Shown one piece after another: positions 55,703-64,000 of a stretch of DNA of 64,000 nt. Location of the stretch: NCBI GenBank assembly GCA_963573315.1, contig OY752153.1, forward strand, positions 186,001-250,000. The letters run 5' to 3'. The stretch is from Entomortierella parvispora (Eukaryota > Mortierellomycota > Mortierellomycetes > Mortierellales > Mortierellaceae). Each line of letters starts with the position of its first letter. Position 1 is the first letter of the stretch. The notes under the pieces are model-generated. The model was not told where the DNA came from. It did not search any database and saw only the letters and a program-made list of their open reading frames with translations. Position numbers and translations under genes: made by a program.

Positions 55703-58700
55703 ATGTCGACCAAAAACATCCTCGCCGAATTCGATACATGGCAGAACTCCCTCTTCGCCACCCTCGTCAAGGCCACAAAGGCCGCTAATGCCATCCCTGC
55801 TGGCGATGTCTCCTTTTACCGCTCCCTCGATCGTGAGTTCGCTAAAAAGATGGACGAAGCCTCAGCATCGACTTTGGAGCTTTGCAATGGACTCTTGAAG
55901 CAGGCTGGAGGCGTCGAAGTTGAAGAGCTCAGAGATGGAGACGATATCAAGGAGCGATTCGACATCATTGTCGATGTCGTTGATAACGTGCTTGAAAAAG
56001 TGGTATGCGCTTGCTTCTCCTTGTTAGCTAATCTTTGTATACCGTCGTATTGACTGCTGACTGCTTGTAATCTTTTGTTTATCAGGACGTTGCTATTGAT
56101 GAGATCAGGATGCCCCGCAAGAAGGGGTCTGCTGCTGTTCCCCAGAGTGCGCCAGTTGTTGCACTGGCCAAAGTATGTTAAAGTCAGCATGCTATCGCGG
56201 TGGATCCCATCTCGCGTTCATTCATATAATCATGTTCACTTCCTAACTGTCAATTATTCTCATAGAGCAATCAACTGGAGTACAAGTTGATCCACGCACA
56301 GAATATTGCCCGCCCACAACTCCGTTTCCCCGACCCTGTCGACAACTCTTCTACACCCTTTGTCAGAAAGATCACATACAAGCCCAACGCAAAAGTGGAT
56401 CTCAACTATGGCATGGATCGCATGAACATTGACTCGAGCGAGGACAAGTCGATCACTATCGCACAACCTCACCCATACGAGTATGAGATCACTAATCTGG
56501 AATATCCCGAGCACATGTTTGAGCAGAGGCCAGAGCAACTCTACCACCCTTTCGACACAACATCCGCGATCTGGGTCGAGACTGAGGAAGCGCTTCAGGA
56601 TATGTGCAGGACCTTGGAGATGCAGCGTGAGCTTGCTATCGATTTGGAACATCACAACTACCGTTCATTCCAGGGATTCGTCTGTTTGATGCAGATTTCG
56701 ACTCGTGATCAGGATTATATTATCGACACGTTGGAGCTCAGAGGATCCTTGCACCTGCTTAACCAGTCCTTCACAGACCCCAAGATTGTAAAGATTTTCC
56801 ATGGTGCCGAGAGTGATATCATTTGGCTCCAGCGTGATTTTGATGTTTACATTGTCAACATGTTTGACACGTACCATGCTTCAAAGGTTCTCGGTAAGTC
56901 TGTCCCTAGTAACAAGGATTTGGGGGTATCTCCGGGTAATTTTCTGTCACTAACAAATTATGCCATGTGCGTGCGCGTCTTTTATAGAATTCGGAAGCCA
57001 CTCTCTTGCACATCTGTTGAAGCTGTACGCCGATTTTGATGCGGATAAGAAATACCAGCTTGCAGATTGGCGCATTCGGTAAATCTCGAGATGATTTTTT
57101 TTTTGTAATCTATACCCCATGAAATTCTGTTGATTTCTAACCTATATTTGTTTCTCGTTTTTCACTAGCCCTCTGCCAAAGGAGATGCTTCTTTACGCCC
57201 GTTCAGATACCCACTTTTTGCTCTACATCTATGATCGTATGAGGAATGCACTTTTGGATAATTCACGAAAGGGAACACACAACCTTTTGGATACGACTTT
57301 GAAGCGATCAGCAGAGACCTCATTGAAGGTACATGAGAAGGACATCTATGATGCGGAGGAAGGAATGGGCAGCAATGGATGGCACAACCTGTACGCAAAG
57401 TGGAACCGGGCGCTCAACAACCAGCAATTTGCCGTCTTCAAGGCGATCCATGCCTGGAGGGATCAGACAGCCCGTGACGAGGATGAGAGTCACAGATATG
57501 TTTTGCCAAACCATATGATGTTTACGTTGGCAGAAAAGATGCCCGAGGAAGCGGCTGGAGTTCTTGGATGCTGTAACCCTGTCCCACCCGCTGTCAGGAT
57601 GAACGCTACCGATATTGCCATGTTGATCAGCAGGACAAAGTCTAGTGTTGCACCAGTTGCCGGAGGATTCAAGAAGGTCGAGATCAAGGTGGCAGCTCAT
57701 GTGCGATTTGACCCCGAGACTGGTCTTCAACCAACAGAACATGCCCTCAACGAGGCCGAGAAGAAGGCCTCCATTGGACTCTCGCCCCTTGAGAAGGCTC
57801 AGCAATCAACACGTGGAAAGGTTCAGGCTGCAGCTTCCTCGGGCATCTTTGGTCAGAGCTCTGTTACTCCTGTTGTTAAGCCCTTGGCTGACCCCACTTC
57901 GTTGCTAGCCAAATCCTCTGGTCTCTTCGGAACCTCAAGTGTTATTCCCACATCCCGTGCCGAGGAAGACGCAAGAGACACTGCTAGACGGATCATGCAC
58001 GAGCTCTCCATTCAGCCCGTCGAGGAAGCACCAGTGTTCATGGAGGTCTCCAGCGTCAGTGCTACTCCAGCGGTAGTCGTGGAAAGCAAACCCGCGGCAG
58101 AGGAAGAAGTGGTGTTCACGCCAGCTGACGAACGTGCCACCAAACAGAAGCGGACGGATGTCTTGGTGTTGAACACCATGTCCAAGAAGCGCTCAAGAGC
58201 CCTGGACGAGGATCGTGCTGAGCTTAACGAAGCCGCCTCTACAGCCTCTTCCGATGTGGAGGAGGTTGCCCCCATCAAGAAAAAGAAGAGCAAAAAGGAG
58301 AAGGGTATCAGTTCTGCTTCATCCTCCAAGCCTAGCTCGGATGCCGAGATGCCCGAGGCCTTCCAGCCCTTTGACTATAACTCTGTGCGGTCTGTTGTAG
58401 ACGAGACGGTGGACGGAGCCATGTCTAGCAAGAGAAAACAAAAGAAGAAGAAGGCTGGACCAGCCGACAACGAACCTGCAGCACGTATGTTGATATTTCC
58501 CAAATCTGCGAATGAATCGATTGAACAGAATATGTTTGATAGTTGCCCTTGTGAACAGAAATCCTAACCATTTTTTTTTTTATTTATTTATTTGTTGTAG
58601 CTTTTGACCCATATAACAAGTTGGTGGAGAATGCAGAGTTCAAAAAGAAGGATGCTACCTTCTCTCGTAACCCCAAGTCTGGAGCTCGCAGCATGACCTT

Positions 58701-58713
58701 TGGCAAGAAATAG
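55703..58713 (+). CDS. RRP6: Nuclear exosome 3'-5' exonuclease Rrp6/EXOSC10
   Basis: Processes and degrades nuclear RNA as part of the exosome. Six exons, 55703-56002, 56086-56172, 56266-56893, 56988-57078, 57169-58484 and 58601-58713, join in frame to 844 residues. The N-terminal PMC2NT-like region covers about 10-110. The DEDD-Y exonuclease domain includes [16 protein letters not shown] (Asp, Glu), [13 protein letters not shown] (Asp) and [14 protein letters not shown] (Asp and Tyr). The HRDC domain lies in [18 protein letters not shown]...[11 protein letters not shown]. The C-terminal third is disordered with Lys-rich patches ([19 protein letters not shown]), a likely nuclear signal. All catalytic residues are present. 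Confidence 0.95.
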
Positions 58714-58865
58714 AAAACAGAAAAAACACTCAACACACATTCTGCATCAACAATACAAACACTATTGCATCTCCTTTTCACTTTTGGACCCTTCGTTTTT
58801 TTTCATGTATTATAAATCTAGCCGGATATTATGCAAAAATAGAGATAATGATGCAAAGTTGTTCT

Positions 58866-60689
58866 TTATGAGAACAGGATCCGAGGTCGATTTTCATGGA
58901 AGGCCGCCCTCAAAGCAGAGTAATGAGGGGATCTGAATCCCTTGATTTCTATCAGTGCCAACCAATTTTCACAAATCCAGTCGGCTTCTTCTTCGGTCCA
59001 TCGGATCAAATTATGGTCCTTCATGTTCAGATACTTGAGTCGTTTCAGTCCAGCCATCTCTGTCATCCAGGCACTCTTCCGCAGCATCAGCACCCACCCT
59101 CCAACCCCAAAGGTTTCTAGCTGATGGAGGGCACCAATCTGCCTAGACAGGTACTTTGTGAAGCGGTCTGTCAAGCAGCCATCTCCCCATTTAAAAACCG
59201 GTTCGTCCATTTCCATGTCGCTGCCACGGAAGACGGCCAGATATAACTCCTTGAGTTGATCTCGGAACGGCCAATCTCTCTGAAACCTTTCTGCATAGTC
59301 AACCACGGCACCGTCGATATCGTAAAGATCATCACTCTCGTAGTCTCGAGTAAGGCAGATTGTAGCCTTGAGCGATTGGAGATTGGGCAGTCCGTTAATA
59401 AGGTCCATGAAGAGAAGGCTGTTATAACGCCTCATCTCCTGCAGGTCCAGCTGCGAAAGGGTGGCGCCATGAACTTGTTGTAGGCTACCAATTGAAATGG
59501 GGTGCAATAGAAATGACCCAACAGCCTTGAACGAGACTAGACCCCTGGTCATCGAATCCAGGACGGTAGCCAGGTCTTGATCGGTGGCTTCCAAGGGCAT
59601 CCTCCCAAGAGTAAGATGCCGGATTTTTGGACATTTTTGCTGTAAAAAGAATGGCAGCTCTTGCAGTCCAGCCATTTCCTCCATGGAGAGCCAGGACAGC
59701 CTTTCCAGCTCGGGACTGCATCTTAGGGCTTGAAGAACAACAGAACCATACCCATAGTGCGAAGAACTGGTCAGACTCAAGTCTTTCCAGCGACAGACTC
59801 CAGGGATGAGGCTCTGGTGACGAGAATTGTCCATGTCAGTGGTGTTCTCGGTCCAAGCAACGTCCGTCAGAGTTTTGTCTAAATCGTTCTGCAAATCCCT
59901 TCTTGCCATCTGATAATCGGTAAAGTCATCATAGTCGCCCCTCGTCTGCACCAGGTGCCACTGTTCCAAAAAGAGATTGTCGTTCAGGGTCCAAGAATAG
60001 TCTTCGTTCCCAAGATTTCCGCCAACCCCTGGGTTGCCAAGCCCTGGTCCTGCCGCAGCAACAGAGAGATCAAAAATGTCCTTGTCGTTCAAGAGGACAA
60101 CAAAGTTGATGCGCACGCGCTGTAATCGCCTTGTGCGAGCCGGGTTCTCGGCAGTCGTTGTTGTTGCTGCAGAATCCACAGACGCACATTCTCGCCGAAC
60201 GTTCCTGTTTTCCAGAAAGCGAGTCAGTTGTTGGGACGATTCAGACCTTAAATACTTGAAGGAGAGATGCACCTCTTGGATGGAGCGATGAGACTCGAGA
60301 AAGTCGATGACGTCCAAGGGGTCCTCGTTCTTGATAACGGCCTCTGTACCGGCACGTTTCCTGTCCCGCCAATGAAACCGATCCAGGTTCCCGAAGGATG
60401 TCGGATCTTGAAAGAGGGACGGGGAAATAGCCTTCAGGGCGGAGAAGTAGCAGGTTCGAAAAGTCCGGACATGACAGCTGTGGCGCGTGAGAGCCGCAAA
60501 CGTCTCTGGGGTCTCAAAGAAAAAAAGGGCTTTGAGTGTGGTGATGTCAATGGTTCGGTATAGATTGGGGGCAAAGATCGCGCACCAGCCTCGAGAGACA
60601 CAGGCACATTGTGCAAGATCAAAAGGCGTCAAGTAGGACGCAAGGACGTCCTGGATGGGAGGGATGTCGAAGATGGAGATGGTTGCCAT
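58866..60689 (-). CDS. F-box protein (607 aa)
   Basis: Intronless. The start at 60689 is chosen because the F-box (ISIFDIPPIQDVLASYL, then CACVSRGWCAIFAPNLYRTI) begins within 40 residues of it, and the upstream in-frame part is repeat-derived. The remainder is LRR-like: LERLSWLSMEEM, KIRHLTLGRMPL, LSQLDLQEMRRYN, GLKRLKYLNMKDH. An internal Gly/Asn-rich loop lies near 205-225. It is probably an SCF adaptor with unknown target. It converges with RRP6, about 150 bases apart. It is not a close relative of the duplicated family at 8.8-29.7 kb. Confidence 0.82.
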   Translation of the reverse strand: MATISIFDIPPIQDVLASYLTPFDLAQCACVSRGWCAIFAPNLYRTIDITTLKALFFFETPETFAALTRHSCHVRTFRTCYFSALKAISPSLFQDPTSFGNLDRFHWRDRKRAGTEAVIKNEDPLDVIDFLESHRSIQEVHLSFKYLRSESSQQLTRFLENRNVRRECASVDSAATTTTAENPARTRRLQRVRINFVVLLNDKDIFDLSVAAAGPGLGNPGVGGNLGNEDYSWTLNDNLFLEQWHLVQTRGDYDDFTDYQMARRDLQNDLDKTLTDVAWTENTTDMDNSRHQSLIPGVCRWKDLSLTSSSHYGYGSVVLQALRCSPELERLSWLSMEEMAGLQELPFFLQQKCPKIRHLTLGRMPLEATDQDLATVLDSMTRGLVSFKAVGSFLLHPISIGSLQQVHGATLSQLDLQEMRRYNSLLFMDLINGLPNLQSLKATICLTRDYESDDLYDIDGAVVDYAERFQRDWPFRDQLKELYLAVFRGSDMEMDEPVFKWGDGCLTDRFTKYLSRQIGALHQLETFGVGGWVLMLRKSAWMTEMAGLKRLKYLNMKDHNLIRWTEEEADWICENWLALIEIKGFRSPHYSALRAAFHENRPRILFS

Positions 60690-60810
60690 GAATGATGAAA
60701 GAGGAATAAATGATGCGCCAGAGAGTTTTATCTCAGAGGGCTGCGCAACAGGCCTGTTGTGATTGGTCAATGGGCCGTGGCGATTGGATTTGGATTGCAC
60801 CCATGTATCT

Positions 60811-61046
60811 TCGGGCTGACGCCCTCGCGCGTAAGACGCCATCAAGACACTACGCAGGGATACCTCAACGCTCTGGACATCGCGCTTCGCGCTCAGATGT
60901 CGCGTCACACATCATGTCCAGTGGCAGGCGCGCCTCCTTTGGAGGCCACGTCATCAAGACTTGAACTTCGCGCTTCGCGCTAAGATGTCGGACAGCACCA
61001 GATGTTCAGTCGTTGGCGTGCTACCTCGGGCTGACGCCCTCGCGCG
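60811..61046. repeat. Short interspersed repeat modules
   Basis: An identical 21-base module (core GGGCTGACGCCCTCGCGC) occurs at 60811-60831 and 61026-61046. It contains GGGC-TGAC-GCCC, which can fold on itself. A second module, CGCGCTTCGCGCT followed by AGATGTCG, occurs at 60881 and 60969. CATCAAGAC recurs nearby. Together they look like a small composite repeat or an eroded miniature element just upstream of the F-box gene. Confidence 0.6.
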
Positions 61047-61807
61047 CAAAGACAGCTTCAAGACACAGGGGCGCTGCTTCAAGCGCCCATTGATAGCGGC
61101 TTCGTCCCTTGATCATTTTTTGTCACATCCCTTGATCTATTTTTGATCTATTCTTTTGGAGAAAGTGGATAACGAAGGATCAAAAAGCAACATCGCATCC
61201 CTCGTCACACACACTTGCCCTTGATCACATTTGTCTGCGAATCCTTGCACCGTTTCTATGTCCTCAACTTACACCCCTCTCCACCCCCATCTGAGTCCAA
61301 ATCCTAACCACAACTCTCACTTCCTTTTGCTTAAATCCTCCTATCCCTTTGGCATCCATCTCTCCTTGCTGCTCCCCAGTTTTTTCCTCTCTTCCCTCTC
61401 CCCTCATCTTTCTTTTTCTCGAAGACTTGACTGCCCCTACGAAGCAAAATTCATGCTTTTCGCTTTTTGTCCCTTGATGTGGTCCATGTTGTCAATTGGA
61501 GTTGTCCCTTGATCTCTCGCTCTGAAGGTATCCAATTTTGCACTCCCCCTTCTTTATCTCACATATTTAAGACAATGCTGTCGCCATCTTCCATCATCCA
61601 TCTTCCATCAACAACCTTGATACTTCTGCCACTCATAGTAACATAAAAACACCCACTACTTGAGACTTGAACAAACCCCAACAAGCCATTTCGGTCCATC
61701 ATAGTAAGATTTAAAATGTGTACTCTCAACTGTGTACAGGTTCGCAGGATATGAATGGTCCCTAACCCTGCTTCTGACAATTGACCCAGTTTCACAGTAC
61801 AAACAGG
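61047..61807. other. Intergenic region upstream of a cysteine-rich secreted protein
   Basis: CT-rich and T-rich sequence with several CCCTTGATC words (61109-61225 and again near 61505). No gene is supported. A frame at 61231-61512 is low in complexity and lacks a recognisable domain. Confidence 0.5.
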
Positions 61808-62137
61808 ATGCTGCGCTACAGATCAACGAGCCTAGTTCTTATTGGACTCTTCCTTACCTTGACCCTTCTTTCAGAGCTCGTTGCTGGCCAGGAACGGTAT
61901 TGCGGATATCGCAAGGAAGTTGATGGCAGGTGCATCTATTGTTGCGACTGCTTGAACACCGCTTTCGGCGCTTGTTCTTTCAATAGCAATCATCAGCAAA
62001 CATGCGCAGCCTACAAAATGACACCAGAGTCTTGGGGGTGCTCCACTGGGGAATGGGAATGTGGCTTTCAGAAGCCAACAAACCCAGGAGCAAAATGTCC
62101 CAAGAAATTTTACCCTGGAGGTGGATTTGACCTGTAA
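61808..62137 (+). CDS. Small secreted cysteine-rich protein (109 aa)
   Basis: Intronless. The ATG at 61808 is chosen because the signal peptide begins there (STSLVLIGLFLTLTLLSELVAG). The mature part of about 82 residues has ten cysteines, among them CIYCCDC, and a C-terminal GGGFDL. The pattern suggests a disulfide-stabilised extracellular protein. The family is not recognised. It differs in spacing from the protein at 32588-32854. Upstream in-frame residues (nine) lack features. A defensive or effector role would be guesswork. Confidence 0.7.
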   Translation: MLRYRSTSLVLIGLFLTLTLLSELVAGQERYCGYRKEVDGRCIYCCDCLNTAFGACSFNSNHQQTCAAYKMTPESWGCSTGEWECGFQKPTNPGAKCPKKFYPGGGFDL

Positions 62138-62532
62138 ACCTTCCTAGGATGACAAACCAGGGATCGATGTGCCCCAAGATAATCCTTTTTGGAGGTAGAT
62201 TTTGATTGATCCTTCAGACTGTAGCACCTCAGCATCCAGTGTGTTTTACAATCTCCTTCAAAACAATCGGTGCAAGTTAGCATACTGTATAAATCCTTTA
62301 TAGCAATTATAGGAAAGTTAAACAATCAGATAGGTGATGGGGGTTGCGAGAGGGAAGAGGATGGGGTATGAGAGGGAAGAGGATGAGGATCACCCCGTTA
62401 CGACTATCAATTCTTAAAAAAGGAAAGGAGGAAAAGCCAGCCAAATGTAGAGAACAACAACCCCTGAACCGCACTCAGATTTTACTGGTCCTTCAAGAGT
62501 GGTCAGTGGCTCACAAGAGACAGCTCTATTCA
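62138..62532. other. Intergenic region
   Basis: No gene is seen. It contains the 3' ends of the two flanking convergent genes and a GA-rich stretch with two copies of GAGAGGGAAGAGGATG near 62347-62385. Confidence 0.5.
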
Positions 62533-64000
62533 CTAGCCCTCAACCTCTTCTTCATCCCAAGGCCGGGTTCCGAGCTTGTCTGTACTCCAATTGTCAAGAA
62601 TTGGCCTTCGGGATTCATCGGCAACACTCTTGGCGACAGGACTCTTGGCAACGGCGGCCTCGGACACTACGCTCTTCATAGCGCCCTTGGGAGCGCCCTT
62701 GGTACTAATAGCTACAACCACTGCGCTCTTTACTGCGGCGCTCTTATCGACGGTAATTTCCACGGTCGGAGCCTCGACAATGGCCCCGCGCTGCTCCAAG
62801 ATGAGTACTTGTTCTTCCGAGAGACCAATTGCCTTTGAGATCTTGGCCCCGACAGAAACGAGACGGGTGCCAGACCACCACTTTGATTTGACGGAAACAA
62901 GCCCATTGATCTCCCCGATTGTCCAAACATAGACAGAATGATCACTGCAGCCCATCACAAACTCATGCTGGCCAGATCCTTGACTCGGATTCCAGGAAAT
63001 ACAGCTAATGTCTCCCAAGAACATTTCGAGCGTGTCCACACATTTCCAGTCATTTTCGCTCCTCTTGTAGATTTGGACAATCGGTTTTCTGAGACCACAG
63101 GCTATCCACTGACCGCAAGGCGAGCATGCCACACACCTCACCATGTTGCTAGGTGTGTCTACAGGAACGTACTTGAATCTACCGTTGACGTTCTTGTGTA
63201 CCTGGACAAAGCTCTGCTCGAAACCACTGGTGATGATTAGCCTTTCGTATTTCTCACTGGTGTTCTTGGAAAAAGTTACGCTACTGACTCCTCCCTTGTG
63301 GTATCCCATCTTGTCAGCATGGGATTGAGCTATTGTTTTGAATTGTAGGAGATTGCCGTCTTTGCTCCCTGTGACAAAGTCCTTGTTCGACGGCGAAAAC
63401 GCAATGCTGGTGACTTGTTCAGCGTGGTGGAGACTACCTCCACGATACTGGTTGGCCTTGTGATAGACCATTCTGCGGTCCCTCACATCCCAGAGTTCTA
63501 CTGCGCCGCTCTTGGCGCCAGATACCATCCAACGCCCGCATCCTGAAAGAGCCACGCAGCTGCCAGTCAGCCTGTGGATTAGTGCTTGACCATCGGTGCC
63601 TCCAGCTGAAAGGCGGCACAATGTTATCTTCTCCTGTTGATTGGCCACAGCAACGAGTCCCTGATCGGAACAGTACGCTAGACTCTCAAGTCGACCCTCT
63701 GCGTTTAAAGAGAGAGCCTCGGAATCCCCCGTGATGGCATCCCACTTGCGCACCGTCCCGTCCAAGCTGCTAGTAAGGAAATGTGTGCCGTCTGAAGAAT
63801 ACACCACAGCGGTGACTGTAGCAGTGTGGCCCTTTGTATCGGTGCCGGTTCCATAATCGTCATTTTCCATTGCGGATCGCTCTTTGGATAGATCCCAAAA
63901 CCTGACAGTTTTATCTCTGCTACAGGTAGTGAGCTCCTTGTTGCCCAAAAACACGCCTCCGTAGACTCCCCTCAGATGACCACACAGTTTTTCGCAGACC
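62533..64000 (-). CDS. WD40-repeat protein, 5' part outside the window
   Basis: The reading frame is open to the window edge, so the N-terminus is missing; at least 489 codons are visible. WD-type blades are recognisable: TTCSRDKTVRFWDLS, FLTSSLDGTVRKWDAI, MVSGAKSGAVELWDV, FVTGSKDGNLLQF, LIITSGFEQSFVQV, IACGLRKPIVQIYK and FVMGCSDHSVYVWTI. The last blade is followed by a short Ala/Val/Lys-rich region with repeated KSAVV-like words and an acidic tail (WDEEEVEG). The propeller is a protein-interaction platform. In fungi such propellers often end STAND (NACHT-WD40) proteins, and whether one lies upstream cannot be seen. Confidence 0.85.
   Translation of the reverse strand, partial: VCEKLCGHLRGVYGGVFLGNKELTTCSRDKTVRFWDLSKERSAMENDDYGTGTDTKGHTATVTAVVYSSDGTHFLTSSLDGTVRKWDAITGDSEALSLNAEGRLESLAYCSDQGLVAVANQQEKITLCRLSAGGTDGQALIHRLTGSCVALSGCGRWMVSGAKSGAVELWDVRDRRMVYHKANQYRGGSLHHAEQVTSIAFSPSNKDFVTGSKDGNLLQFKTIAQSHADKMGYHKGGVSSVTFSKNTSEKYERLIITSGFEQSFVQVHKNVNGRFKYVPVDTPSNMVRCVACSPCGQWIACGLRKPIVQIYKRSENDWKCVDTLEMFLGDISCISWNPSQGSGQHEFVMGCSDHSVYVWTIGEINGLVSVKSKWWSGTRLVSVGAKISKAIGLSEEQVLILEQRGAIVEAPTVEITVDKSAAVKSAVVVAISTKGAPKGAMKSVVSEAAVAKSPVAKSVADESRRPILDNWSTDKLGTRPWDEEEVEG

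Overview
The window is eukaryotic and reads as a filamentous fungus of the Mortierellomycota (Mortierella/Linnemannia type). The reasons are short GT-AG introns in most conserved genes, TATA boxes and AATAAA signals, a fungal sterol C14-reductase, a CotH-family surface protein, a Crinkler-type protein, and several large F-box/LRR-like proteins that form a local family. The lineage assignment is an inference from this gene set, not from a marker gene. No rRNA, tRNA or CRISPR array was recognised.

Layout. 1-8.4 kb: a secreted M14 metallocarboxypeptidase, a small secreted protein, and a decayed Kelch/transmembrane/proline-rich gene. 8.8-11.3 kb: an intact F-box/LRR-like gene. 11.9-21.9 kb: a transposon-rich block. 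It holds an array of nine 20-bp repeats, a broken LINE with a UAAUG junction between ORF1 and ORF2, a Ty3/Gypsy remnant carrying two related solo LTRs (one with a clean GATAG target duplication), and an apparently intact DD34E Tc1/mariner-like element. That element has a second, unrecognised ORF and a perfect 31-bp palindrome. 21.9-29.7 kb: a fragmentary unknown gene, an MBL-fold protein, a decayed F-box copy followed by a duplicated tail of the MBL gene, and a third, intact F-box/LRR-like gene.

30.5-36.3 kb is core metabolism and chromosome biology: malate synthase, a small cysteine-rich secreted protein, a repeat patch, and a five-exon CENP-C/Mif2 homologue. 36.3-40.8 kb is gene-poor, with decayed coding sequence and a Tc1-like transposase relic. 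40.8-44.2 kb encodes a Crinkler-type protein (ubiquitin-like header, P-loop NTPase, PD-(D/E)xK-like nuclease, basic tail). 45.8-64 kb holds a CotH-family protein with a GPI-type C-terminus, an F-box protein, a methyltransferase with a disordered polyQ head, ERG24 and RRP6 transcribed divergently, another F-box protein, a second cysteine-rich secreted protein, and a WD40 protein running off the window edge.

Housekeeping genes (malate synthase, ERG24, RRP6, CENP-C) are intact and intron-bearing. The accessory genes are secreted proteins, F-box duplicates, Crinkler and CotH, and they alternate with transposon debris and decayed copies. Exon joins were derived by hand from splice consensus and reading-frame continuity. 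They are predictions.
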